Below are positions 37,605 to 48,176 of a DNA stretch of 64,000 nucleotides, piece by piece. The stretch comes from Phytoseiulus persimilis. Its lineage: Eukaryota > Arthropoda > Arachnida > Mesostigmata > Phytoseiidae. Location: NCBI GenBank assembly GCA_037576195.1, contig CM075101.1, positions 30,256,001 to 30,320,000 of the forward strand, given 5' to 3'. Each line of letters opens with the position of its first letter. The stretch's first letter is position 1. The notes under the pieces are model-generated. The model saw only the letters and a program-made list of their open reading frames with translations. It had not been told where the DNA came from and did no database searches. The position numbers and the translations under genes were made by a program.

Positions 37605-40350
37605 TTAGAAGATCTCTTTCCGGAAGTCGAGCTTGTATTTCAAACATTTCGCGCGGAGGTCCTTGGCAAGCGCCACGGGACCACAGAAAAAAACTGTGGC
37701 GTCGGCGTCTTCTTGTTTGACTTGGCCGAGGATCCGATCCCAATTCGGACGGCCCAGCTCAACATTGCTCCGAAGTTTGTGCAAATTTGCATTCTTGATC
37801 TCATTTTCTTTCTCGAGAGCGATCTTGAGCAACAAATTATTCGCAGTGACTTTTTCCTTTGCTGACGTGACGTAGATCTTGATTCTGATCAAGTCTTTGA
37901 GAACGTTCCCAAACTGTCCTTGATTCTGCATAAGATCTCTCAGAGCCGTTTTGAACCACGTGACCCAGGTGAAGTCGCGCACGATCCAGATGAAGTCAAT
38001 GCGGTTCAAAGTTTCTAATGAGCTCGGTCGCGAAGCAATTATCTCGTGCTTACAGTTTGGACATTCAGTCTTCCTGGCGAGATATCGATAGATTACGCTC
38101 TGCGCGATTGATACAAACGGGGTGACGCCGATGCCAGCTGCTACCAGTACGGGATGCGGGGAATCCAAGAAATCACTCGACGGGGCTCCGTACGGTCCGT
38201 CAATGCGAACTTTTACTCTCTCCTCAACGATCATGTCGACTTCCTGCGATATTACAGAGTCCCTCGATTCATCACTAGGTTTGTATTTCTCGAACAGAGG
38301 ATTTCCCTGTGAAATCAACTTCGAGAGACGTCTTGAGAGTCGCTTCCTGCCGTTTCTCAACGTCACGTCATCAGGTTCGATGTTTATGGGAACTTCTGGC
38401 CCGACCTGTGAGTTTTGCGAATTTCGCTTGTTCGAGAATAGAATTGTGTGTCTCCTTGTTATGGGGGTTCTTGGCGTGGTTTTCGGGACTGCCGGCTTCG
38501 ATTCCTTGTTTTTTGTCACTTTGTCCTTGTAAGCGGCGTCGATCATTTCTCGGAGATGACGAGTCCATTCACCAACTGCACGAACATGCAGCGTCAGGTG
38601 GTCCAATTCAGGAGCACTGCTGATTGTGAAAGCATGCCATTCGTATTTGGAGATTTTCGGCACTTTCAAGTAGAGATAATCGCCGCACCGGAAGCGAAAC
38701 CCTGTAGGCTTAGCAATCGTCAATGCCACGGTGTTCCCTTTGAAAAGCTCAGCCTGAGTCACGTGTGTGCGGCCGAACTTTCGCAGGAAGCCCGTTAGCG
38801 AGACAGTGACTTCCCCGAGATACAACAAACCAGGTATCAGGAGCCACTGCCAGAACTTCGGAGCGTGCAAGACGAGTAAGGTAAAATAAACGACGTAGAG
38901 CCTGTGAGTGTTGGAGAACAGTTGGAAGTGGCCGCTCCGTCGAACAGCTGGCAGCGAGAATGCAACCATGGTGGCGAGAACAACCAAGAGGATCCATCCG
39001 ACGATCATCGGGGAACCTCTCACCAATCCGCTGCCTTGGAACTCGGTGGTGAACAGAATGCACCCGACGTCGTTCCAGTCCACCGCCAGATTGAAGACGT
39101 TGGTTGCGTGGCACAATGTGTGCGCGATCGCGCACGCCGTGATGAAGTATCCGATCAGTTTATGGAAGTATATGTTGTGATCGAGGGGCAGGACGCGATT
39201 GAAGCCGAATAGCCTCATTAGTGTGATGAGGTTTCGGAGCACCAGAACTAGCATCATCATCGAGAAGAAATTGAGCAGTTTGCCGAAAATTCTCGCCCAT
39301 AACTCCCATGTGGAGTGAAGCTCAGATAAATCATTCTGAACTTTGCAAAGTCCGATTGATTGCATCCGAAATTCGCCACCGGAACCGTGATTTTTGGTTT
39401 CAGAAACATATCGCTCGATCCCGAGCCCAGCTGTGATGACGAAAAAAATTATCACTAGGCTCACGGTCTTGAAGTTGTGCTTGTAGTAATTGGCGTGTAG
39501 AAGGCGGTAAGCTGTACTATCTTCTTGAATGCGCTCCGTTTTCACGAACCAATCAAACACACTGATTTGGAACTCGAGGTGATGGTCAGAAGCGACGAGC
39601 TGCCTCAGTTCCTCCACGTTCAAGGAAGATTTTCCACTCATTATCAGCTCGGCCCACTTGTTCAGCTTCTTATCGTCAGACTCCATCGAGTGCACTTCAC
39701 AAGAAATCCCCAGAATCTCCACAATCTCTTTTCTAGAAAGACGTCCGGCATTGCTTCTGTCATACAGTCGGAAGAGGAACTCGACGCTTTCGCCAGAGGA
39801 TAGGTTGGAGTATTTGTTGACGGCTTCGACGAACTGATCCAGCGTCAAGTGATCCGAGTTTCCAGAAAGCACATTGAACAAGCTCTCTCGGAGGTGAGGT
39901 GCAAGGTCGAACACAAGCAGCTTCCCGAAGCTTTTGAGGCTGCACTGATCACGTCCACCACGAGTGATTCTGTTGAATGCTAACTTCAGCTGAACTTCCC
40001 GACTGAAACCCCGACTCCAAAACATGGCCATTCTCTGGAATCGACTGCAGGTGACATGTGTTGGACCGCTGAATCCGAGGAACCTTTTCTTCCAGCTCTT
40101 TCCACGCGAGCATACACTCTTTCTTTTTCTGGATCGGGTTCTCCGAGAGAATCCCTCCGCCACCGAAAACGGAGCCAAGCGCGAGTGCCTATGCCACCGC
40201 GGGAGCGGTTTTCCGTTTTGATCAAGCGCGTCATAGGATAGGGCATTTTCTCGGAAATTCCCGAGAATTTCCAAACTAGTGAATCTCTCGCGGCCCTCTG
40301 GTGAATCAAGCACTCTCCGAGGCTCGCGAAAAGAACTCTCATTGGCGACT
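37605..40350 (-). CDS. NADPH oxidase 5-like (EF-hand NOX), 5' end incomplete
   Basis: One uninterrupted frame of about 915 codons encodes a calcium-type NADPH oxidase, which passes electrons from cytosolic NADPH through FAD and two haems to oxygen. In order: a basic N-terminus; an EF-hand region (about 100-245, numbered from the GTG at 40313) with one near-regular loop (DRSNAGRLSRKE); and six membrane helices (about 283-515) with haem-ligand pairs His384/His398 and His470/His483. Then follow the FAD motif HAFTISSAPE (usually HPFTI), a long basic insert (about 595-690), NADPH-binding motifs DGPYG, AAGIGVTPF and FFCGP, and the terminal Phe. There is no in-frame ATG before residue 95. The exon probably starts at a pyrimidine-rich acceptor at 40350, and the initiator lies in an unseen upstream exon. 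The ferric-reductase and dehydrogenase halves are intact. Confidence 0.9.
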
Positions 40351-41600
40351 CTGATGAGAGGAGTGAGAGTTCGACTACCGAATTCTTTAAAGGCTACTTG
40401 ACGGCGCGAACGGTTGCGTCATGCTTTGTCATGAGAACTGTTGACCATTTCGCGGCAAGACGCCCGCCGATGATAAGAAGGCCACCAAAAGATTGGCTAC
40501 GCGCACGATGACGCGACTGGAGACCCCAGAATTTTCATTCCGATGGAGAGTCGATGATTCACTTGAAGTCGGAACTGCTCACCTCTAAATCCGAGTGGAA
40601 CGCCGTCCTCCGATCGCAGCGTGAGAGAAAGTCACCGGTTGAACGCCAGGTTTCAGTTAATAGTTCAAATGCATGGCAAGGAATCCAAGAAACTGTTCAA
40701 GCCTTCGGTACCACCGTGGCACCGATTCAGACAATCGATTGAGGTAGTATCGGGAACACTCTACAATATCAGCTAACTGCATGGTCCGTTCGATTCCATG
40801 CTCGTTGAAGCGGACAGACCTTCCGGATTGGAATGGAATCTGCGCACAAAGGCTGAGAAAAAAGGAAGTTCACAAGAAACCGAAACGAAGAAGGCACAAA
40901 ATGACTCGCCTCCTCGCCCAATGTGCAAACTCCGTTGTCTGACGGAGCAGGGCTGCTCTTACCTTGTTACGGGCTTCCCCTACGACGAGCTATCTGCAAA
41001 TCGTTCGGTACACTCGAGCATTCTGTCACGTCGGATTCGCGCGTCATGAGTAGAGAGAGATGTGAGCTGGGATTCCAACTACGAATTCCGAAGAACATCT
41101 CCACAACCTGCCATTGAGAGTGCCACCGTCCCGGCTGGAGCAGCGCAGGACTCCGAAATCTGGAGCTTCGGTCATGGCAGTAGTCCGCGAGCCACGTTGA
41201 TTGGAGAACTACTGTTGGGCGAGGTCTCAGCGCCGGGGAGAGGTCTCGCATTTCCTCGATTCCGAGATGCACTGCGTTCGCAGAACACATGATAAAAACC
41301 ACTCCCCATAACTTGTCGCAGTTTCGCAGCTTCTGTTCCTATCAGCGTCTCTGATGGGGACTTGGGAATACGCGGTCGAATCGAATCCGAGTTGAGCACA
41401 CGTTCTGAAGTCAAGAATGAGTGATCAAAATACCCCAACAGACGCCGATAGCACCACTAAGGAAGAAGAAGTGGAATGACTGTAATCAGGCCGATGGAGG
41501 CAGGCATGAAAACTCATGGCGGAGTGGCCGAACTTTTCAGCCAAATTAGATCTGGCCCCCTCTTCCGGAATTGCTATGACTCTCAATAGCACGGAAGGGC
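40351..41600. other. no gene supported; upstream flank of NOX5-like gene
   Basis: Should contain the missing first exon(s) and promoter of the oxidase, but I could not pick a start exon with a matching donor. Nothing else is recognisable. Confidence 0.3.
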
Positions 41601-41601
41601 A

Positions 41602-42230
41602 TTACATCTGAGGGATCGAATCAGCGACCCGTTGCCGTCGTTGAGGCCTTGGGGCGTATTGTACTCCATACAATGTCCAACACATCCCGCAGCCTCGTTC
41701 TGAGTTCTTCACAGAACGTATTCTACATTGGCTTGTCTGGTGTACTTCGTATAAATATTTCTCGAGACCTCGAGTCTCTTTGAACTGTCGATAAACAGTC
41801 AATGTGGATCTGGACTCCATATTTCGTCTCGATATGAAGTCCAACTTATTCCGCACCCTCGTTTTGAGTTCTTTGTGGAACTTATCCCACATTGGTTTGT
41901 CTGATGTATTTCAGGTCAGTCTGAGATCCTCAAGGCCATACTGAGTTCTCAAACTTCTGAGTCACTCCATTGCATTCACTTTTGTGTTTGTTAGCTCAAT
42001 GGCCGTGAAGACCATTCTGTTTCCCTCTCTCGGAATACATGATTCTGCCGATGGTCTCCATGGCATCGAAGGAGCCCCGACCTAGTTCTCCCTCGATGAA
42101 CTCATTCAATACGGTGGAGTGTGGGATTCCCATGGCCCACCTTCCCGCATCCCTTTGTCTGACTTCGATGGAGTTTCTCAGCCTTCTGGGCATGGTGAGC
42201 GGACCGGATTCGCTTGATCCGCTTTTGACG
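41602..42230 (-). mobile_element. non-LTR retrotransposon remnant, same family as 52-61 kb
   Basis: Minus-strand translations match the region after the reverse transcriptase in the elements at 52.7 and 57.7 kb: RQRDAGRWAMGIPHST, FIEGELG, then TRVRNKLD and YRQFKETRGL. The fragment is broken by stops and frame changes. Within it, a segment of about 80 bp (around 41836-41912) recurs in diverged form at about 41662-41752, a local tandem duplication. Neither the catalytic domains nor the family's 3' hairpin and tail are present. Confidence 0.8.
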
Positions 42231-42239
42231 TTACCACAG

Positions 42240-42585
42240 ATCTGGCTGACCCATGCCCTCTGCCATTGACGTAACTGCCAGTGAGCTCGAACACCTCAAT
42301 CGTGTGAAGGCATCGTTTCCGAAGAGGGCACTCGGGCTACACGCTTCGACGAAAAGCAGACTCGTCCACCTGCTTACCGGTACTCCCCTCGGGGTGGAGG
42401 ATGCGCAGCGCCGGCTCAAACTGCACGCGACCGGAGCTCTCGAGCAGTGTCTCGCAGGCTGGGAGACGAAGTTCGATGAGGTCGACCCCGTATTCTTCAA
42501 CTCAGTGGCGATGTTGGACGACACTTGGAAGCTCCCGGCCCGAGAGAACCAACAGACAGTGACCCGATTCTCGGTCTCATCTTGA
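42240..42585 (+). mobile_element. fragment of a second non-LTR retrotransposon, opposite orientation
   Basis: An open frame ends at 42585. Its sequence resembles the segment following the polymerase domain in arthropod non-LTR elements: an entry with LNRVKASFPKRALGL, a LLTGTPLGVEDAQRR motif, then DEVDPVFFNSVAMLDDTWK. It differs from the family at 52-61 kb and abuts that family's remnant head-on at about 42235. Clade not assigned; the polymerase itself is absent. Confidence 0.5.
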
Positions 42586-45500
42586 GCTTTGCTCACATAG
42601 CTCCTTTCACGAACCTACACCCAAATGCATGTGTGTAAAATGTTGACTTTTCTGTGATATCTACCATGGACTCGAATGTTCTTATGTCAGTTCGTTGAGA
42701 TTTCTTTCCCGAATCTAGACTGACTCTCACCGATATTAACTTATTTATTTATTTTACTTATTCAATCTCCATGTTACTCGAACTGAGTGAAAATAAAAAC
42801 ACGTTAGATCTGTAGTTCCCAGCTACGACGGGCACTGTGACTCACAGTGACATCGGATAACATGAGGTTCTCCGTACCCTCATGCTCTGACGTCTTGCAT
42901 TTCTCAACGAATGAGACCATCCCCGCAACGGTTGCAATTTATCCGCGTTTTCATTCTGAACGTTCCCGTCTCATCGAGTCAACCAAACTCGCCAAGGATA
43001 CGCGGAACCTACATGAGTACATACATATTTGTAGAGCACAATCAATCCACGACGGACCGAACGCTGACCCGCAAGTGCTTCAAATTTCTAAAAGTCAGTC
43101 GTCTGCCTTCTCTCACACCCTCATCTAAGCAACATCACTTCGTTATCTGTTGATACTGTGAACTCGAAGGAGGCATTTGAATAACTCTCGATCCGGAAAA
43201 CGCATGATTGCATCGGGATCCCCTCCTTCGCGACCGCATCCGACTGATCTCCGCGTGCAGGTTTTTGCGAGTTTCATGGGTTCAACCGGCTCGGAAGCCT
43301 GTCGAAGACCACTCGCTGTGTAGTGAAAATACCTACGCCATCAACGAATACTTTGGTTTGGTTTGAATAATTCTGTCTGCTCTTCAAGGCTCAGCTTCTA
43401 TTCGGATCGCCTCATTCGTTTCCTCCAGGAACGTGAACTTGATCGGACGGCAGCACCGGGCAGACCCAGGAGCAGGATCCTCCCTCGCGGTCGCTACCGA
43501 GGAATGCTCTTGGGCTTTGGAGAACATCAATATGGCGGTATCAGTCATGTAGGAATCGGTGAATTGCTGTTTGTGTCCGTCCCGATCGCCGCTTCCATTA
43601 GAGCCACATCGCTGAGGAGCGTTAATTCCCTGTTTTTTGAGGCCTGTAGCTCATGGTGATGAGGTAGCGAGTTGTGACCGATCGCTCAGGCCAGGTCCCG
43701 TGGCTGGCACCATGATTCCACCAATCTAGCTACCATCCCAGATACGGTCGGCTCTGGAGTACCCCGCCCGAGTGTGGCTTCCTTTAGCTTCATGACAATA
43801 TTCACACGGATGTAGGCACTTTATTTCGTATTGTGAAATTGTAATGGGCATATTACATAGTTTCGCACTAGGCTTTGCGATCAACCTCATTTCTGAATAA
43901 CCGCGGTTACGGTTAACCGATAACCGCAAATCCATGAGCGCAATTGCGGTTAACCCCAAATCTGAGACCGCGGTTATAACCGCGGTTTCCGGGGAAGTGA
44001 CCGCGGACGCTGCATGGAAAAGTGCCCGACGACGTGCTTCTGAGCAGATTCTGCAGTTTCACCACCGATTCCACGCCTCGTCACATTCTAACGAGCCATC
44101 GCCGAAGACGAAGAAGAGATATCACAATCCCTCGAGATCCTCCCCGGAATTCTTCCCTCGAAAGAAAGTATGATGTAGTGTGAAAAGTGAACGTGTCACA
44201 AGTCACGGAACTTTCGACACAATTCCCTTATCCAAGAAAGATCATCTTGTCTTCATTTCGGAAGCGTGTACGAACTTCGTTTAGTGGGAGTCATCACACA
44301 GATGCCACTGGTACCAACCAAGATGTTGAAAAGACCGAGCTATACACATTGAATAGCGACAAAATTCTGACTCTGTCGTCTTTCGTTCAGCGCCCAACGG
44401 TTTCAAAATCTCATCAGACACTTGGTCTCCAAGTCAGGGTACAAGGATGAGCGACGTGGCCTTTGGGTACCTCTTAATTCAGTGGCCAACATAAGTCGGG
44501 AATCCTCTTACCGTTTCTTCCCTTGCTAATCGCCCGGGAGGAATTATCGGATTGCGGTTCTCTCTCCTGCGATCGATAGCTTGGAGCGAAGATGCGAGAG
44601 AGGATTCCGTCAACTTGATGATGGAAATGGGGAGAACCGATCTCGAGCAGAGGTCGTCAAACTTTTCCGACATTGCTGGCAGCCGCGCCACCCTGGGGTG
44701 CCGCTACACACAGTTTGACGACCCCTGGTCTAGAGCTCGAAACTGGCGAACGAGCTTATCAGCCTTGCAGAAATCTCTGATCAGTTGAAAAAATTCTGAG
44801 ATTGGGCCAAACTACCCGAGCATGAAGTTGCCGGGTCGTTGCGACCACTTTTTTCCGCCCGAGAATCGAGCTCCTCCAGTTTTCCGTCCTGGAAACGGAA
44901 CAATGAGAGGTTCTGTCGAGGACACTCTGCGAACTCTCCAAGTATCTGCGCCGTGTCCAACCTTTGAGCCACGGACTTATGAGAGCTTGAGCGGCTGTCG
45001 ATTAGCGGATGTCGCCTTCGATCAGAGAGCACCATCTCGCTGACCAGAATATAGTGTGGTGATCTCTGTAGGATCCAGGTCTGACCGGAGAGTTTTCCTT
45101 GCTGATTAAGTGCTCCCTCAATGAAACTGCAGGCTTACGCTCACAATCCGAATGTATGAATCAGTTGATTTCGATCCTGGAACAGGCTGTTCTCGCTGAC
45201 AACGAAGAAATCTTCGTTGAATATACAGCAGAGGAATGTACGAAGTGGATCGAACGTGTGAAGGAATTCCATGTTCATGCTGGCAGAACAAACTATAGCT
45301 TGTTGAACGATCTGCCAATGTCAAGCTGAAGAGCACACCTCGAAGACACTGTCAGGTCCCCGCTCATACGTCTCGAAACCATCCGCTCCAACATCCGGGC
45401 AGGGACGCTACCGACTCGAAACCTGCTGGAGGCGATTGACGGGAGGGTTAAGGGTCAAAGATCTCCTTCCAGCTACACATTTGCGCTTCACCTATGTCGA

Positions 45501-45645
45501 TTCACCTTTCCCACCACGCGGGATAGGAAGATATGTGGAGAAATCCGGACGCCCTCGAAGTGTATCTTCCAACTGACACCACATTCTCGAGACATGTTCC
45601 ACGATTCACGGAAAAGACTGTCATTCTGGTTCAAAAGTATGATTT
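42586..45645. other. no gene supported; AT-rich tract and palindrome cluster
   Basis: A TTTA-rich tract lies at about 42741-42765, just 3' of the plus-strand retrotransposon fragment. A palindrome cluster at 43897-43992 is listed separately. Short frames are unrecognisable. Confidence 0.3.
43897..43992. repeat. cluster of GC-centred palindromes
   Basis: Within 96 bp are several perfect palindromes: TAACCGCGGTTA at 43898-43909, CGGTTAACCG at 43910-43919 and the 20-bp ACCGCGGTTATAACCGCGGT at 43967-43986. Related half-sites (TAACCGCA, TTGCGGTTAACC) lie between. All are built from the same TAACCGC word in both orientations. Confidence 0.8.
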
Positions 45646-45651
45646 TTTATT
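45646..45651 (-). promoter_or_regulatory. polyadenylation signal of glycosyltransferase gene
   Basis: AATAAA on the minus strand, 7 nt past the stop codon at 45659. It is unusually close to the stop but in the right orientation. Confidence 0.45.
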
Positions 45652-45658
45652 CTGGCTG

Positions 45659-48176
45659 TCATATGAAGTTCTGGTTCTCCGTCTTTGTTACAAGCTGAAA
45701 CGTCGTCGGGCACTTGATCTGCCCGCAAATATTCAGCACGTTCTTGTAATGTACAGGTGAATTCGTATCGTAGGTCAAATAGTTCCAGAAGTGAACGCCA
45801 AATGTCTGCGGGAAAGAATCCATCTTGGTCTCGTCTTCCACCTTTGGGGTGATTCGCGATTCAGTATACCAGGATGGTTCAGAATGTTCATCGGATCTCA
45901 ACTGACCTTTTCTTCATTCAGCAAGTTGAAAGCGAGCTCGACGGAACTATCATCGAACAGTTGCTGGGCCGCTCGCCAGTGAATCGGGTAAAATGCAATA
46001 GGGTCCAGGATCGTGATCCCTGAAACGAGGAAAACTAGCTCAGACAGTTTCTTTGGGGCTGTATGGTCGTGAACTTCTGTGCGTCGAAACTTTGGGCTTC
46101 CTCTTGATTCTGACACACCTTCACAATCGGTGTCTTGCGAGCGACATCCCCACTTTTCGAGCATCCTCTTCATGAGTGCCGGTCCATTGAAACCCCATTC
46201 GTGGCCTGCAGGGTCGTTCGCGAATTGAATGTAGAAAACATGAGCGACATTTCAGAACAAATTTGAAACAAAACCAAATGTAGTTATCAGCCGAAACGGG
46301 TGTTCCGCTCACCCCTGTATGTTGAGCGAAATTCAATCATAGCCTCAGTTGTGAAACTCTTCAAACCACGAAATCCAAGGAGGGCTCCATTGAGATCAGT
46401 TTCTCTCTCTCTGGCTAGGAATCCTCTGTAAGTGAAAAGCTCATCGAAGGAGCGCAGTACCTGAGGAGGATCAAACAGGCGGTCTTTGAAAATCATTCAT
46501 GTCCCTGCTTGAATTGAGCATAGAGATCCTGTAGAGGATTGCATAGGAATGTTGAATCCAGCCGATAATTCCACAGAACTCGGGAACATACAATGAAATC
46601 TAGATCCACGTAAATCGCTGAATATTTGTGCACGGCAGCCAGGCGCAAGGCGTCGCTGAGGTGGCTCTTCATGTAGGGACTTTTCACTTTTCCACTCTCA
46701 ACTTCCTGGCCCCATTCCAGCAGCGGTGTTCCGTCGAGAATCTCATCCGCAGTGTACCTAACGATCTGTAAGAGCGGAATAATCAGATGAGGTGTGGCTG
46801 TTTCAGAACGGAGGGGAACTTGTAAGATCTCAGCTCGAACAAGCATTTGGAAAACAATACTTTCAATCGATCTACTTGGAGATAGAGATGTACAGAACCA
46901 ACCTTGATATTCCGAAGTTTCTTGAGTGCGTCGATAGTGGTGCAGTTCGAAGATACCGAAGGAGCTCTCAACAGGAGGACAACGATTGCTCCCGGGTTCG
47001 CTCGCGCCGCAGACTCCACAGCGCAGGACTGACGTAACTTCAGGCAAAACTGATATATTTCCAAATTCAGTAATGAAACGTCTAAGATGATACGTGGCTC
47101 AGTCGGGAGCTGATCAGTGGCGTACCCAGATTTTATTCGGGGAGAGGGAGGGGGGGCGAACGTATGTGACTAAGATGATGATCATCATCAGCGTCGCGAG
47201 TTTTTATGACGCAATCAACATGGTTATCAAACCTGCGAAGATTTTCCTGATAACATAGAATCTTTGCGGAACAATCTCGTCCATCGAAGTGGTATTTAAT
47301 CCACCCTTCCCAATATTATCGACTAGTTTCGGAGGGGTATCCCCCCTTGGCCCCTCCCTCTGGGTACGCCACTAGAGCTGATACTCGCATGAGGAAAACT
47401 CACGTTCTCCTTCACGCTGGTTTCAATGAAGAGTATCTTTTTCTCCGAGGCTCTCATCAAAACCTCAAACTGCTTGTACTCCTCGGATTTTTGGAGAATG
47501 ACGGGATATCGCGCACCGAGTCCAAGTGAATGAAACTTGTAGGGACCTCTTGAAGAGATGAGCACTGGCATAAGACACAAGTTGCTTAAGTTGAGTTGAG
47601 GAGAGAAAGAGCGAGGCAGTGGTGTCGAATTGATGAGGTCGTTGGGTCGTCTCCAGCAACCGAAGTAGGCCACTAGATTCTGACTGTTGACATCGATTCG
47701 GTCTCGTGCTGCATTTCGTGATGGAGATATGATCTCGAATCTCGTTAGCTTGTGAGAAATATTCGAGGTTTCACTCATGGAGACCACTGTGTTTTGTAAG
47801 CCCTGTTTCTGACAATGGCAGCGAATCCTTGAAAAGATTCCCGAATCTCGACCGGATGCATCGCTCCCAATGGTCCCTCGATCTCTCAATGAGGAACAGT
47901 CTGAATTGAGCTCATCCGCGGTAGCTAAATGGAGCCTCAGCTGAGTCCAGAATTCATCCGCCGTCGAGGCAGATCTCGTATAGAATCGATTGGTCGGTAT
48001 ATAAGCGTATGCAGGCGGAATCCCTCGTCATCATTGTGTCTTACAGCTCTAGGAAAATCTCACTCGGTGGCTGAGCCGAAAAGCACCGCCTGCTGGATAA
48101 AGAAGGAATGACCCAGCAAAACGAGAACTCACCGAATAACATGAGACTCACGAAGAATAGACCGAAGATTTTGAGG
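45659..48176 (-). CDS. alpha-1,4-glycosyltransferase of the A4GALT/A4GNT (GT32) type, 5' end incomplete
   Basis: Eight exons join with agreeing phases: 48176-48133, 47900-47404, 47049-46903, 46765-46592, 46460-46313, 46205-46119, 46019-45907 and 45805-45659. They give about 450 residues before the stop. A4GALT-type enzymes are Golgi type II membrane proteins that add an alpha-1,4-linked galactose or GlcNAc to glycolipids or glycans; the acceptor here is unknown. The first exon encodes a hydrophobic stretch (LKIFGLFFVSLML), likely the signal anchor. Then come a variable stem, LFIETS, the block SCAVESAARANPG, the sugar-binding core LSDALRLAAVHKY with the metal-binding DxD (YVDLD), LNGALLGF, WGFNGPALM, AFYPIHW and VHFWN, all in family order. 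The starting exon was not found. Intron 47403-47050 carries a hAT-type MITE. Confidence 0.9.
47115..47374. mobile_element. hAT-type MITE (260 bp) inside an intron
   Basis: The left end CAGTGGCGTACCCAGA (from 47115) is mirrored by the right end, whose reverse complement is TAGTGGCGTACCCAGA (ending 47374). The two ends share 15 of 16 bases, then a G-rich, imperfectly paired interior. The element is flanked on both sides by the 8-bp direct repeat GAGCTGAT (47107-47114 and 47375-47382). An 8-bp target duplication with YARNG-type termini is the signature of the hAT superfamily. There is no coding capacity, so it is non-autonomous. It sits wholly within an intron of the glycosyltransferase gene. 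Confidence 0.9.

Noticed and set aside
41602..41660. possible tRNA on the minus strand (B-box-like GATTCGATCCC)
   Set aside because: No matching A box, acceptor stem or cloverleaf could be drawn; the sequence belongs to the retrotransposon remnant or its edge.
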